NCBI RefSeq assembly: GCF_012295615.1
Contig: NZ_CP051183.1
Coordinates: forward strand, 2,693,001 to 2,757,000
From: Bermanella marisrubri
GTDB taxonomy: Bacteria; Pseudomonadota; Gammaproteobacteria; Pseudomonadales; Oceanobacteraceae
Reading direction: 5' to 3'
Length of the DNA: 64,000 nucleotides
In this document: positions 27,365 to 36,213 of the stretch, piece by piece
Position numbering within the stretch: the stretch's first letter is position 1
Layout: every line of letters begins with the position of its first letter
Notes under the pieces: model-generated
Seen by the model: only the letters and a program-made list of their open reading frames with translations
Told to the model about the DNA's origin: nothing
The model's database searches: none
Position numbers and translations under genes: made by a program

Positions 27365-27435
27365 TAATAGCGACCGATCTTTGACGCTATTACAATGCGA
27401 TAAAGATCGACTTAATCCACAGTCATCTTTATCGC
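27365..27435 (-). promoter_or_regulatory. Mutually exclusive hairpins between lysC and csrA
   Basis: Three arms: ATCTTTATCGC (27425-27435), GCGATAAAGATCG (27397-27409) and CGATCTTT (27375-27382). The middle arm can pair over 11 bp with the first or over 8 bp with the third. A separate 8-bp hairpin TAATAGCG/CGCTATTA (27365-27372, 27385-27392) overlaps the alternative. No T run follows, so this is a lysC 3' end structure or a csrA leader switch rather than a plain terminator. Confidence 0.5.
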
Positions 27436-27458
27436 GGGTGCTCGTTAAGACGAAACGT

Positions 27459-28682
27459 TTATTTTTCGTCATCTAGATCAAAGCCTGTATGCAATGCGCG
27501 TACAGCGAGTTCTAGATATTTCTCTTCTATGACCACGGATATTTTGATTTCCGAAGTACTAATAATTTGGATATTGATGTTTTCGTTTGCAAGAATCTCG
27601 AACATTTTGCTCGCCACTCCAGCGTGACTGCGCATACCTACACCCACTAAAGACACTTTGGCGATGTCATCCGTGGCCGCAACCTCTCTTGCACCAAGCT
27701 CTTGAGCAACTTCATTAAGAACACCTTGCGCTTTAGCAAAATCGTTGCGATGAACAGTAAACGTAAAGTCTGTTGTGCGGTCAGCAGCTACGTTTTGTAC
27801 GATCATATCTACTTCGATGTTAGCTGCGCCCACAGGACCCAAAATTTTTGAAGCTACACCTGGGATATCAGGTACGCCCATGACGGTCAATTTGGCTTCG
27901 TCGCGGTTAAATGCAATGCCAGAAATAACAGGTTTTTCCACGGCGTTATCATCCTCTATGGTAATCAGTGTGCCATTGCCTTCTTTGCTACTGTGCAATA
28001 CGCGCAACGGAACTTGGTATTTTCCTGCAAATTCCACAGAGCGAATTTGCAACACTTTTGAACCTAAGCTGGCCATTTCCAGCATTTCTTCAAAGGTAAT
28101 CTTTTCCATACGACGGGCTTTTTCTACCACTCGAGGGTCGGTAGTGTATACGCCATCAACATCTGTATAGATCTGACATTCATCAGCTTTTAGGGCAGCT
28201 GCTAACGCAACCCCAGTTGTATCTGAACCACCTCGTCCGAGTGTCGTGATATTACCTTGCGCATCAACACCTTGGAAGCCAGCTACGACAACCACTTTAC
28301 CTTCGTCCAAATCACTGCGGATAGAATCCGTATCAATGTGTTCGATTCGCGCCTTACCGAATGCGCTATCGGTTAACATACGAATTTGACTGCCCGTATA
28401 GGACTTAGCCGGCACACCAATCTTTTCCAACGCCATGCTTAGCAGCGCAATCGTCACCTGCTCACCAGTACTAACTAATACATCCATCTCACGGGCAGAC
28501 GGTGTATCAGTAATCTCTTTGGCCAATCCAATCAGGCGATTGGTTTCTCCGCTCATGGCACTCACCGCCACGACAACATCGTGACCATCTTCTTTAAAGT
28601 GCTTTATCTTTTGCGCGACGCCCTCAATGCGTTCAATAGAACCCACTGATGTACCGCCATATTTATGTACATACAATGCCAT
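27459..28682 (-). CDS. lysC: Aspartate kinase
   Basis: 407 residues: amino-acid kinase domain (HKYGGTSVG at residue 6, FQGVDAQGNITTLGRGGSDTTGVALA, TDVDGVYTTDP) then two ACT domains (about 265-400) for feedback by lysine and threonine. First enzyme of the lysine/threonine/methionine branch. Pseudomonas-like alpha-type aspartokinase, which often has an internal start producing a beta subunit; Met codons near residue 250 would permit this. The upstream leader lacks a recognisable lysine riboswitch. Confidence 0.96.
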   Translation of the reverse strand: MALYVHKYGGTSVGSIERIEGVAQKIKHFKEDGHDVVVAVSAMSGETNRLIGLAKEITDTPSAREMDVLVSTGEQVTIALLSMALEKIGVPAKSYTGSQIRMLTDSAFGKARIEHIDTDSIRSDLDEGKVVVVAGFQGVDAQGNITTLGRGGSDTTGVALAAALKADECQIYTDVDGVYTTDPRVVEKARRMEKITFEEMLEMASLGSKVLQIRSVEFAGKYQVPLRVLHSSKEGNGTLITIEDDNAVEKPVISGIAFNRDEAKLTVMGVPDIPGVASKILGPVGAANIEVDMIVQNVAADRTTDFTFTVHRNDFAKAQGVLNEVAQELGAREVAATDDIAKVSLVGVGMRSHAGVASKMFEILANENINIQIISTSEIKISVVIEEKYLELAVRALHTGFDLDDEK

Positions 28683-28726
28683 GGAAAGGCTCTCAAATGT
28701 TGTTAAAAAGCGGGCAAAAATTTTGG

Positions 28727-28836
28727 GCGCTAATTAGACAATAAATTAGCGCCATTGAAAATACCCGAGGGCCCCGAAATACAGGGCTTTATAGATTTTA
28801 TTGCAGCGAAACACAGGAAACCTGTGTTTAAGCTGC
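28727..28836 (-). promoter_or_regulatory. Hairpin-rich alaS-lysC intergenic region
   Basis: Two strong dyads on the minus transcript: GCAGC plus AAACACAGG paired with CCTGTGTTT plus GCTGC around an AAA (TTT) loop (28803-28836), and GGCGCTAAT/ATTAGCGCC (near 28728-28755), the latter about 45 nt before the lysC start and followed by T-rich sequence. Possible alaS terminator or lysC attenuator. No tRNA, T-box or lysine-aptamer signature. Confidence 0.45.
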
Positions 28837-28851
28837 GATCAACAAGAAGAG

Positions 28852-31482
28852 TTATAGGTTTTGCTGAGCCCACGCATCAAATGCGTTCAATGCATCCTGA
28901 ATCCCTTCTGGCTTTTTACCACCAGCTTGTGCCATATCTGGCTTACCGCCGCCGCGGCCATCGACATAAGGCGCAAGCTCTTTAACAAGGTCACCCGCTT
29001 TTACTTTACCCAGCAAGTCTTTGGTCACACCTGCGATTAGGGTTACTTTTTCGCCATCGTGACTCGCCAACAAGATAATACCGCTGCCCAGTTTATTTTT
29101 AAGCTGGTCCATAGCGCTACGCATGGCTGGAACATCTGCACCGTCTAGCTGCGCCGCCAAGACTTTTACACCGTTAATATCTTTAGCACCGGCCGCTAAA
29201 TCCGTACCTGCACCAGAAGCCAATTTGGCTTTCAATTGCTGCACGTCTTTTTCTAGCTGTCGGTTTTTCTGTACTAACTGTGTCACCTTATCTTCCAAGC
29301 TATCACGGGTGGTTTTTACTTGGCTGGCGATGAGGTTCAAGCTCGCGTCCATAGACTGGATATATTTGATAGCAGCTTCGCCTACAACCGCTTCAACACG
29401 ACGTACACCGGCTGCTATACCACCTTCGCTAACAATTTTAAGTAGGCCAATATCGCCCGTACGTTTAGCGTGTGTACCACCGCACAGTTCTACCGAGAAA
29501 CCATCGGTACCCATACTCAAAACGCGTACTTCGTCATCGTATTTTTCGCCAAACAGAGCCATAGCGCCCTTTTCTTTCGCCGCATCAATCGCCATCAATT
29601 CTGTTTGCACTGGCGTATTGGCCGCAATTTGTTGATTCACTCGACGTTCTACCGCTGCCAGTTCATCCGCCGTCATGGCTTCAAAGTGAGCAAAGTCAAA
29701 GCGCAAGCGATCATAGGTACATAGAGACCCTTTTTGCTGCACATGTTCCCCAAGAATTTCACGCAAAGCCGCATGCAATAAGTGGGTTGCACTGTGGTGA
29801 ATAGCAGTCTGCTGACGCTTATGCTCATCAACTAATGCACTTAAAGTATCACCCGCTTTGATGATGCCCGCTTTTACTTCACCGTGATGCAAGTGATTGT
29901 TTTGCTGCTTGGTTGTATCCGTAACGATAAACTCATAACCGTCCGCCGTGCGCAGTACGCCTGTGTCGCCCACTTGGCCACCTGACTCACCGTAAAATGG
30001 TGTACTATCCAGAACAATCATGCCGGCTTCGCCTGCGTTCAAGCTTTCCACCGCATTACCGTCTTTATAAAGGCTAACGACTTTTGCTTGATCACTTAGA
30101 TGATCGTAACCCGTAAAGTCGGTTTCACCTTCGATGTTAAGCGTATCTGTGTAGTCCACTTTGAAATTGCTTGCCGCACGAGCCTTATTCTTTTGCTCTT
30201 CCATGCACGATTCAAAGCCCGCTTCATCTACTTTCAGGTCTTTTTCGCGCGCAATATCGGCGGTTAAATCCACTGGGAAGCCGTAAGTATCATAAAGCTT
30301 AAACACGGTTTCACCGGGAATGGTATCGCCTTTCAATTCAGCAATGGCTTCTTCTAAAAGCTTCATGCCGTTATCGAGCGTCTTAGCGAATTGCTCTTCT
30401 TCCAGTTTTAGAATTTTTTCCAACTGAGCTTGGTTTTGCTTCAGTTCAGGATAAGCATCCCCCATTTCGTCTACCAGCGCCGCGACTAACTTGAAGAAGA
30501 ATAAGTCTGTGGCACCTAATAAATGACCGTGACGGAGTGCACGACGAATGATACGACGTAGCACATAACCACGACCTTCATTGCTTGGCATCACGCCATC
30601 ACTGATCAAGAAGCCACAAGAGCGAATATGGTCGGCGATTACTAGCAGAGATTTATTGCTTAAGTCTTGTGTACCGGTTGCCTTGGCCGCTGCGGCAATC
30701 AAGTTTTGGAATAAATCGATTTCGTAGTTGGAGTGAACGCCCTGCATAATGGCAGAGATACGCTCTAGGCCCATTCCCGTATCAATAGACGGCTTAGGTA
30801 AAGGTTCCATTTTACCGTCGGCATAACGGTTGTACTGCATGAATACGATGTTCCAGATTTCGATGAAGCGATCACCATCTTCTTCTGGTGTGCCAGGCTT
30901 GCCACCCCAAATGTGATCACCGTGATCAAAGAAGATTTCACTGCAAGGGCCACATGGTCCGGTATCACCCATTTGCCAGAAGTTGTCAGACGCGTACTTT
31001 TCGCCTTTGTTATCACCGATGCGGATGATCTTGTCTTCCGGCAAACCCATTTCTTGATGCCAGATGTCATAGGCTTCTTGGTCATCGGCATAAACCGTTA
31101 CTAGCAATTTTTCTACAGGCAAGTTCAACCAGTCTTTGCCGGTTAGAAAACCCCAAGCAAACTTGATCGCTTCACGCTTAAAGTAATCACCAAAACTGAA
31201 GTTACCCAACATTTCAAAAAAAGTATGGTGACGGGCGGTATAACCTACATTCTCTAGGTCGTTGTGTTTTCCGCCTGCACGCACACAGCGCTGAGACGAG
31301 GCTGCACGAGTATAATTACGGGTTTCTTGTCCCAAAAAGGTATCTTTGAACTGGTTCATCCCAGCGTTAGTAAACATTAACGTCGGGTCGTTCGCAGGAA
31401 TCAACGAACTGGAAGCAACCACGGTATGCCCGTTTTCTTCGAAATATCTTAAAAATGCCTGTCTAATTTCTGCGGTTTTCAT
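28852..31482 (-). CDS. alaS: Alanyl-tRNA synthetase
   Basis: 876 residues from the ATG at 31482 ([19 protein letters not shown], the normal AlaRS start; an in-frame ATG eight codons earlier is less likely). Catalytic core motifs [27 protein letters not shown] and GMGLERI; editing-domain zinc ligands in HHSATHLLH and [14 protein letters not shown]-Ala domain with [15 protein letters not shown] near the end. Full length for the family. Upstream to 31709 no further feature is clear. Confidence 0.98.
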   Translation of the reverse strand: MKTAEIRQAFLRYFEENGHTVVASSSLIPANDPTLMFTNAGMNQFKDTFLGQETRNYTRAASSQRCVRAGGKHNDLENVGYTARHHTFFEMLGNFSFGDYFKREAIKFAWGFLTGKDWLNLPVEKLLVTVYADDQEAYDIWHQEMGLPEDKIIRIGDNKGEKYASDNFWQMGDTGPCGPCSEIFFDHGDHIWGGKPGTPEEDGDRFIEIWNIVFMQYNRYADGKMEPLPKPSIDTGMGLERISAIMQGVHSNYEIDLFQNLIAAAAKATGTQDLSNKSLLVIADHIRSCGFLISDGVMPSNEGRGYVLRRIIRRALRHGHLLGATDLFFFKLVAALVDEMGDAYPELKQNQAQLEKILKLEEEQFAKTLDNGMKLLEEAIAELKGDTIPGETVFKLYDTYGFPVDLTADIAREKDLKVDEAGFESCMEEQKNKARAASNFKVDYTDTLNIEGETDFTGYDHLSDQAKVVSLYKDGNAVESLNAGEAGMIVLDSTPFYGESGGQVGDTGVLRTADGYEFIVTDTTKQQNNHLHHGEVKAGIIKAGDTLSALVDEHKRQQTAIHHSATHLLHAALREILGEHVQQKGSLCTYDRLRFDFAHFEAMTADELAAVERRVNQQIAANTPVQTELMAIDAAKEKGAMALFGEKYDDEVRVLSMGTDGFSVELCGGTHAKRTGDIGLLKIVSEGGIAAGVRRVEAVVGEAAIKYIQSMDASLNLIASQVKTTRDSLEDKVTQLVQKNRQLEKDVQQLKAKLASGAGTDLAAGAKDINGVKVLAAQLDGADVPAMRSAMDQLKNKLGSGIILLASHDGEKVTLIAGVTKDLLGKVKAGDLVKELAPYVDGRGGGKPDMAQAGGKKPEGIQDALNAFDAWAQQNL

Positions 31483-31709
31483 AATTTTCCGTCTTATCGG
31501 CCCCATTTGGCGACAGGGCTCTGGTTGTGATCACAAAGCGGCAAGTATATCGAGAATAAGCCGTTTCGACGAGAGGTCTAGCACAAACTCACTGGTGATG
31601 GGGGGATTTTGCATCAGTGTTTATCATCCAATAGACAAACATCTCTTGCTTTTTATTTAAGATTTATCTAATTTAGAATAACCTAATGTAATATTTGAGG
31701 AGTTGCCCC

Positions 31710-31913
31710 ATGTCGATCGATCGCGTTGTATTCTCATTCGCAGGTTTATTCATCTTACTCAGCTTAGGCTTGAGCCAAATTCATCATGTGAATTGGTTAT
31801 GGTTTACTGCATTTGTGGGACTTAATATGTTTCAAGCTGCGTTCACAGGCTTTTGTCCATTGGCAAAAATATTGAAAACCATGGGTATCAAGCCAGGTCA
31901 AGCTTTTAACTAA
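31710..31913 (+). CDS. DUF2892 (YgaP-type) inner-membrane protein
   Basis: 67 residues from ATG 31710, with GAGGAG upstream. Two hydrophobic helices and the [16 protein letters not shown] ending typical of DUF2892 proteins, which resemble the membrane domain of the rhodanese YgaP. Function in sulfur or cyanide handling is only suggested by family neighbours elsewhere. An inverted repeat CAACCGT/ACGGTTG (31921-31952) follows the stop. Confidence 0.82.
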   Translation: MSIDRVVFSFAGLFILLSLGLSQIHHVNWLWFTAFVGLNMFQAAFTGFCPLAKILKTMGIKPGQAFN

Positions 31914-31969
31914 ATCCTGCCAACCGTAACACACTGCAACAGTAAACGGTTGAAACCCCGCCATTAGAG

Positions 31970-32004
31970 CCTGATAATGATGGCATAAAGCCATTGTTAT
32001 CAGG
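31970..32004 (+). promoter_or_regulatory. 15-bp stem-loop directly upstream of a start codon
   Basis: CCTGATAATGATGGC and GCCATTGTTATCAGG pair over 15 bp as RNA (two G-U wobbles) around an AUAAA loop, ending six bases before the ATG at 32011. It would bury any ribosome-binding site of the next gene, or act as terminator of DUF2892 with a weak TTTCTT tail. Confidence 0.6.
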
Positions 32005-32010
32005 TTTCTT

Positions 32011-32460
32011 ATGAAACAAACATTTGCACTAATTTTTTTGATGGGGGTTATTGGTTTCATCGTTTTGATGCCCCACCAGCAAAATTCGACTTCAGACTGG
32101 TCAGATTGGATTGAAAAAACGACTACCCTCTTTGAAGACTCAGGCAAACTCTTCAAGGATATTGGACAGGATGCTCAAGACGAGATGGAACCATCTCCTA
32201 GTATCACACCTGCGAAAGATGATGTGGATGAGCAGCTACAAGCACTGCTACCCCCAGAAAGATTAGATCTGAAAGTTGACCCGATGACGCTTGACGATTC
32301 TGCTATCCCGCTGGAAACAGCCGCGGAACAACACCAATTCTCTAACCTATTCGAGCCCCGTGTTAAAGATCAAAAGCCTGCTTTTAAAGGCAAATTGCAT
32401 ACAGATGAAAATAACGAAATCATCGGTGCAGAAATGCATCTAGCCATTCCTACCAATTAA
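32011..32460 (+). CDS. Hypothetical membrane-anchored protein
   Basis: 149 residues; I do not recognise it. One N-terminal hydrophobic helix (residues ~5-21) followed by an acidic, Pro/Gln-rich, largely unstructured periplasmic part. No cysteine or catalytic motif. No Shine-Dalgarno site precedes the ATG; instead a long stem-loop ends six bases upstream. First of three short genes for small membrane proteins. Confidence 0.6.
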   Translation: MKQTFALIFLMGVIGFIVLMPHQQNSTSDWSDWIEKTTTLFEDSGKLFKDIGQDAQDEMEPSPSITPAKDDVDEQLQALLPPERLDLKVDPMTLDDSAIPLETAAEQHQFSNLFEPRVKDQKPAFKGKLHTDENNEIIGAEMHLAIPTN

Positions 32461-32489
32461 CTGAGTTTTAATAACCGAAGGATTTACTT

Positions 32490-32699
32490 ATGTACGCCTT
32501 GGCTTGCGTTTTACTCGCCATCAGTGGAGTGGTTTTGATGGCAGTTACCGGAGTGGGTCCATTTTCAAGAGATCCTTGGGAACGCTATTACTTTTCTCTA
32601 CGGAAAAAACCAAAATGGCTTACTCAAGTATTGCTTATTACGGCATCCGCCTTGTCCATCGCCTGCACACTTGTTTTGGTGGGTGTGATTCGTGATTGA
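32490..32699 (+). CDS. Small two-helix membrane protein, unknown
   Basis: 69 residues with two membrane helices (about 3-24 and 43-66) joined by a short basic loop (FSLRKKPKWL). A GAAGGA site precedes the ATG. The stop overlaps the next GTG start by 8 bp, implying coupled translation. No family recognised. Confidence 0.6.
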   Translation: MYALACVLLAISGVVLMAVTGVGPFSRDPWERYYFSLRKKPKWLTQVLLITASALSIACTLVLVGVIRD

Positions 32700-33051
32700 T
32701 ATCCAGCAAGGCCATCTGGGAGAGGGGCAATGGCAAATAAAACATCAAGACTCCGTTCCTTTTCTTTCTCATCGCTTGGCTTTTAGCCCACGTAATGAAT
32801 TTCGCATTGGTTGCGATGAAATAATCAATGTACAGGTGCAAGCTATTGAGCAAGACCAACATCAGGTGAAAATAGATTTAACTGACGATCGATACTGTAT
32901 CGGATGGACGTCTAACTCAGAATTAAAGTCTTTATTAAATATGATGCAACGCACTGAACCCGCACCAGAACAACAGCATCATCAACACCTTTGGGTTACC
33001 GGTGTGATTTTCTTCTTTGTTGCCTGCCTTTTATTAAGTTTGGCTAAATAA
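32692..33051 (+). CDS. Small C-tail-anchored protein, unknown
   Basis: 119 residues starting at GTG 32692, inside the end of the preceding gene. A hydrophilic N-terminal domain (~95 residues, beta-rich) is followed by one C-terminal membrane helix (about 99-117). No recognised family. Coupled with the two-helix protein, perhaps as a membrane complex. Confidence 0.55.
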   Translation: MIDIQQGHLGEGQWQIKHQDSVPFLSHRLAFSPRNEFRIGCDEIINVQVQAIEQDQHQVKIDLTDDRYCIGWTSNSELKSLLNMMQRTEPAPEQQHHQHLWVTGVIFFFVACLLLSLAK

Positions 33052-33101
33052 AGCTTTCATCATTTTCATTATCGTCATTTGCGAACTACTCTGTTTCTAA
33101 C

Positions 33102-33129
33102 TTGTTACAAAAAGTTAGTTCGTTATAAT
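33102..33129 (+). promoter_or_regulatory. Sigma-70-type promoter of NADH dehydrogenase gene
   Basis: -35 TTGTTA (33102-33107) and a consensus -10 TATAAT (33124-33129) with a 16-bp spacer, 84 bp upstream of the ndh ATG. Confidence 0.75.
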
Positions 33130-33157
33130 GAAAATACCTCTTCTCCATAAAAGATAT

Positions 33158-33192
33158 TTCTAGAATGCATCGTGGCGCGGTCCATTCTAGAA
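33158..33192 (+). promoter_or_regulatory. Inverted repeat in the ndh leader
   Basis: Perfect 10-bp arms TTCTAGAATG/CATTCTAGAA around a 15-nt loop, located in the expected 5' untranslated region and followed by a T-rich run 20 bp before the ATG. May be an operator or weak attenuator. Confidence 0.55.
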
Positions 33193-33212
33193 CTATTTTA
33201 TTGGAATCCATC

Positions 33213-34511
33213 ATGAACAAAATCGTAATTGTAGGCGGCGGAGCCGGTGGCTTAGAACTCGCCACAAAATTAGGAGATCACTTTGGCAAACGGAATTTAG
33301 CCGAAATCCATTTAGTCGATGCAAACAATACTCACCTTTGGAAGCCTTTATTGCACGAAGTGGCAACTGGTTCTCTAGATGGTGGTATAGATGAATTAAG
33401 TTATCGAGCACAGGCTCACAATCATCACTTTACCTTTCATATAGGTCGCATGAATGATCTAGATCGGGAACGCAATGAAATTGTGCTCTCATCCATTCAT
33501 GATGAAAAACACGAAGAAATTTTACCAGAGCGTCGCCTATCCTATGACTATTTAGTTCTAGCCGTTGGTAGTCAAACCAATGATTTTGGAACACCTGGCG
33601 CGCAAGCTTTCTGCTCATTTTTAGATAGCCGCGAACAAGCAGATCGTTTTCACAAAGTGTTACTCAATACGTATCTAAAGGCCAACAACCAAGCTCAAAA
33701 AGAAGATCAATATAATCTGAATATAGCCATCGTTGGTGCTGGTGCAACTGGAGTTGAACTCGCAGCAGAATTGCATAACACGGCCGCGCAACTGCGTGCG
33801 TATGGATTAGATTACTTAAAGAAAGAGCAATTAAATGTCAGCATTATTGAAGCTGGCGAACGCATTTTACCAGCGCTGCCACCGCGTATCAGTGCTGCCG
33901 CACATCGAGAACTAAACAAACTTGGTGTGGAAGTACAAACACAGACTTTCATCAAAGAAGTAACCGAAGAAGGCTATTGGACCAGCGAAGGCAAACTAAT
34001 ACCCGCACAGTTAAAAGTCTGGGCCGCTGGTGTCAAAGCGCCAGAATGGATGGAAAACCTAGGTGGACTGGAAACAACCAAGACCAACCAAATAAAAGTG
34101 AAGCCCAGCTTACAAACGACGCTGGATGATCGTATTTTTGCCATTGGTGACTGTTCTTTTATGCTGCAACCTGACGGCACGCCAGTACCGCCGAGAGCTC
34201 AGGCTGCGCACCAACAAGCCAGCCATGTTTATAAAAATTTATTACGTCTAGTTGAGAGCAGAGAACTTAAAGACTTCGTGTTTAAAGACAAAGGATCTTT
34301 AGTAAATCTAAGTCGCTATAGCACCGTCGGCAGTCTGATGGGCAATTTATCAGGGGGAAGTATGATGATTGAAGGCCGACTCGCGCGCATTGTATATGTG
34401 AGTTTATATCGCTTACATCAGATTGCATTACACGGTTATTTTAAAACTCTGTTAATGAGTTTGTCCGGTCGCATCAATAAAGTAATTCGTCCTCGATTAA
34501 AACTTCACTAA
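33213..34511 (+). CDS. ndh: Type II NADH:quinone oxidoreductase (NDH-2)
   Basis: 432 residues from ATG 33213 ([13 protein letters not shown]); a frame extending upstream to 33165 lies in the leader dyad and is not used. Two Rossmann motifs: GGGAGGLE for FAD near residue 8 and [13 protein letters not shown] for NADH near 175. AIGDCSFM is the second FAD-binding signature, and the C-terminal [13 protein letters not shown] plus amphipathic helix suit membrane attachment. A non-proton-pumping entry to the respiratory chain. Strong promoter upstream. Confidence 0.9.
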   Translation: MNKIVIVGGGAGGLELATKLGDHFGKRNLAEIHLVDANNTHLWKPLLHEVATGSLDGGIDELSYRAQAHNHHFTFHIGRMNDLDRERNEIVLSSIHDEKHEEILPERRLSYDYLVLAVGSQTNDFGTPGAQAFCSFLDSREQADRFHKVLLNTYLKANNQAQKEDQYNLNIAIVGAGATGVELAAELHNTAAQLRAYGLDYLKKEQLNVSIIEAGERILPALPPRISAAAHRELNKLGVEVQTQTFIKEVTEEGYWTSEGKLIPAQLKVWAAGVKAPEWMENLGGLETTKTNQIKVKPSLQTTLDDRIFAIGDCSFMLQPDGTPVPPRAQAAHQQASHVYKNLLRLVESRELKDFVFKDKGSLVNLSRYSTVGSLMGNLSGGSMMIEGRLARIVYVSLYRLHQIALHGYFKTLLMSLSGRINKVIRPRLKLH

Positions 34512-34564
34512 TTACCCTATTTTGAATATATGCGCTCTTTGACGTCCCGTCGCCGCACTATTTC

Positions 34565-34577
34565 GTTCGTCCTGAAC
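34565..34577. repeat. Short AGGAC/ATCCT-loop hairpin element next to terminator
   Basis: GTTCGTCCTGAAC: 4-bp GTTC/GAAC stem. On the minus strand it follows the terminator T run as ATG-TTC-AGGAC-GAAC. The same layout appears at 12212 and 52621. Confidence 0.6.
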
Positions 34578-34579
34578 AT

Positions 34580-34611
34580 AAAAAAGCCACGGTAAATACC
34601 GTGGCTTTTTT
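34580..34611. terminator. Bidirectional terminator between ndh and metalloprotease gene
   Basis: 15-bp perfect stem AAAAAAGCCACGGTA/TACCGTGGCTTTTTT with a 2-nt core, T tracts on both strands; ends both converging transcripts. Confidence 0.93.
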
Positions 34612-34630
34612 CAATCCACTTGATGCTAAA

Positions 34631-35602
34631 TTAGGCGGTAATGTCTAAGAGATTTACTCTAGAGTTTACCTTGTCATCAATCTGACCCGCTTCAACAAGT
34701 TGAGATTGAACACGAGCTAACCGCTCGTTTAGTTCTCGCAAGCTCTCAGCCGCTTGATTAGCACGTTCTTGTTGCTGCTGATCTGCTTGCTGCGTCTCTT
34801 GTTCTTTATCTAGACGCGACTCATCACTTTCTTCTTTTACTTGCTTCTCTTCTCTCGACTCGGACTGCTGTCGCAGTTCCTCAGTGCGCGCTTGCTGAAG
34901 CTCGCTACGCGCTTCTAATGCTAACTGGACTGCTTGCGCAGCTACCTGTCGGTCCTGCGCGGATGGCTCGGCTGGTGCCAACGCTGCTCGGCGCACAGTT
35001 TGAGCTTTTTCTAATGTCGCTTGCGGGTCGTTTGGGACTTTCCCCACACTGATGGGTACTTCACCTGCTACAGCATAGCGTTTGCCATCGGGGCCAGTTT
35101 TATAAGATAAACTGATGGCACCCGCGTATTGGCCACCTACAGCTTGGTGAGCTTGCTCATGAGCCCTAACCTGCCTATCTCGCTCGGCTAGCGCACGAAT
35201 TTCTTTTAGTTCTTGCTCTAGGCGGCGCTGCTCCTGCTGGCCGTCCTCCCTTCTTGCTTCCGTTTGAGCATCAGTAAGTGTACGATCTTGCTGCAGGTCC
35301 TCTTGCGAACGATCGTCGTTTCGGAGATCTGTCTGTTGATCTCTAGCTTGCGCATTTGCTCTTGCCTGCTCTTGGCGAGCTCGATCACTGCTGGCTCTTT
35401 GCTGCTCTTGCTTTTCTTCCGTAGCTTGACGACGATCCTTATCCTTGGCGCGAGCACTCTCATCGTTCTGCGTTACCGGATTAAACGAATTGGTCGCTTG
35501 ATTTTCAGCATCCGTGGGCACAGCAAGGTTCGCACGACCGTCTGTATTGGCCGTTGGCGTGATCTGCGGTGAACTGGCTGCACTGCCCACTTGAATATTC
35601 AT
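34631..35602 (-). CDS. Putative metalloprotease of the SprA/CJM1_0395 family
   Basis: 323 residues. N-terminal ~130 residues are low-complexity Gln/Glu/Arg/Asp, probably disordered. The conserved core (~140-215) has the zinc-protease motif HEQAH (148-152), GGQYAG, KTGPDGKRYAVAGEVPI and PNDPQATL, as in the family often labelled putative metalloprotease CJM1_0395. The C-terminus is Gln/Glu-rich coiled coil and ends in NLLDITA. An AGGAGG lies about 30 nt upstream of the ATG with no closer usable start in frame, an oddly long spacing. It follows the small protein gene by 41 bp. Confidence 0.75.
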   Translation of the reverse strand: MNIQVGSAASSPQITPTANTDGRANLAVPTDAENQATNSFNPVTQNDESARAKDKDRRQATEEKQEQQRASSDRARQEQARANAQARDQQTDLRNDDRSQEDLQQDRTLTDAQTEARREDGQQEQRRLEQELKEIRALAERDRQVRAHEQAHQAVGGQYAGAISLSYKTGPDGKRYAVAGEVPISVGKVPNDPQATLEKAQTVRRAALAPAEPSAQDRQVAAQAVQLALEARSELQQARTEELRQQSESREEKQVKEESDESRLDKEQETQQADQQQQERANQAAESLRELNERLARVQSQLVEAGQIDDKVNSRVNLLDITA

Positions 35603-35643
35603 AACATGATTCGCAAGCTAACTCTTACGAAACCTCCTAGGAT

Positions 35644-35898
35644 CTAAGCTCTGACGTCAAGCAAGCTGCCAACACTCTTATCGGCAGCTTCAACTACCTT
35701 CGCACTGGCTTCTACTTGGCGTACGCCTTCTGTTTGTTGAACCAAGGATTTCGACAGCTGCGTAGTGGCATCACTGCCCTGTGCTGTCTGCGTTCCCGCC
35801 GACGCAATGTTTTGCGCAGCTTCGGTCACCTGCTCTTGGCCTTTTTGTAACCCTGACAAACCTGCTGCTAGGGCGTTACCCGCTCCACCTACTTGCAT
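35644..35898 (-). CDS. Small Ala/Gln-rich protein with C-terminal LLDVRA
   Basis: 84 residues from ATG 35898, with GAGGAG upstream. No membrane segment. Gly/Ala-rich start then a heptad-like helical region resembling export-type or flagellar-rod-type helices (Q, T, S and A-rich). The last residues GSLLDVRA mirror NLLDITA of the metalloprotease. Function unknown; likely acts with it. Confidence 0.65.
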   Translation of the reverse strand: MQVGGAGNALAAGLSGLQKGQEQVTEAAQNIASAGTQTAQGSDATTQLSKSLVQQTEGVRQVEASAKVVEAADKSVGSLLDVRA

Positions 35899-35949
35899 TA
35901 TCGACTCCTCAGTTGGTTTTACCTGTATATAATTTAACCAAACTTTTAA

Positions 35950-35971
35950 AAGCGGCACAAACTTGCCGCTT
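35950..35971 (-). promoter_or_regulatory. GC-rich hairpin upstream of the small protein gene
   Basis: AAGCGGCA/TGCCGCTT with a 6-nt loop, followed on the minus strand by TTTTAAAAG, 51 bp before the start. Could be an attenuator. The 315-bp gap 35899-36213 otherwise holds only AT-rich sequence and the bioD terminator; no gene is seen. Confidence 0.5.
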
Positions 35972-36175
35972 ATTACTTTAATACTGTTTCAGACTAAGAA
36001 ATCAGTATCACCTTGTAGAAATGAATATGAAGGGAACATGCAGCAGTTTTTCAGTTATTTAGAGTTATTTATTTTAAATAATCTCAGGCATATAACTAAA
36101 AGTTCAAGAAATATACGGTGCGACTATTTGTAGCATGGTTTGGACGCCTAAAAACGGTAGACTTAATAGGCAAGT

Positions 36176-36203
36176 TAAAAATGCCCCAACAAGGATGCTG
36201 GGG
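36176..36203 (-). terminator. Terminator of the bio operon
   Basis: Stem CCCCA/TGGGG with a 10-nt loop (GCATCCTTGT on the minus strand), then CATTTTT, 11 bp after the bioD stop. Short stem, so moderate strength. Confidence 0.7.
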
Positions 36204-36213
36204 TAATACGAAG

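Noticed and set aside
28683..28851. Lysine riboswitch upstream of lysC
   Set aside because: Only about 170 nt are available and none of the conserved aptamer elements is visible; hairpins are simple dyads.
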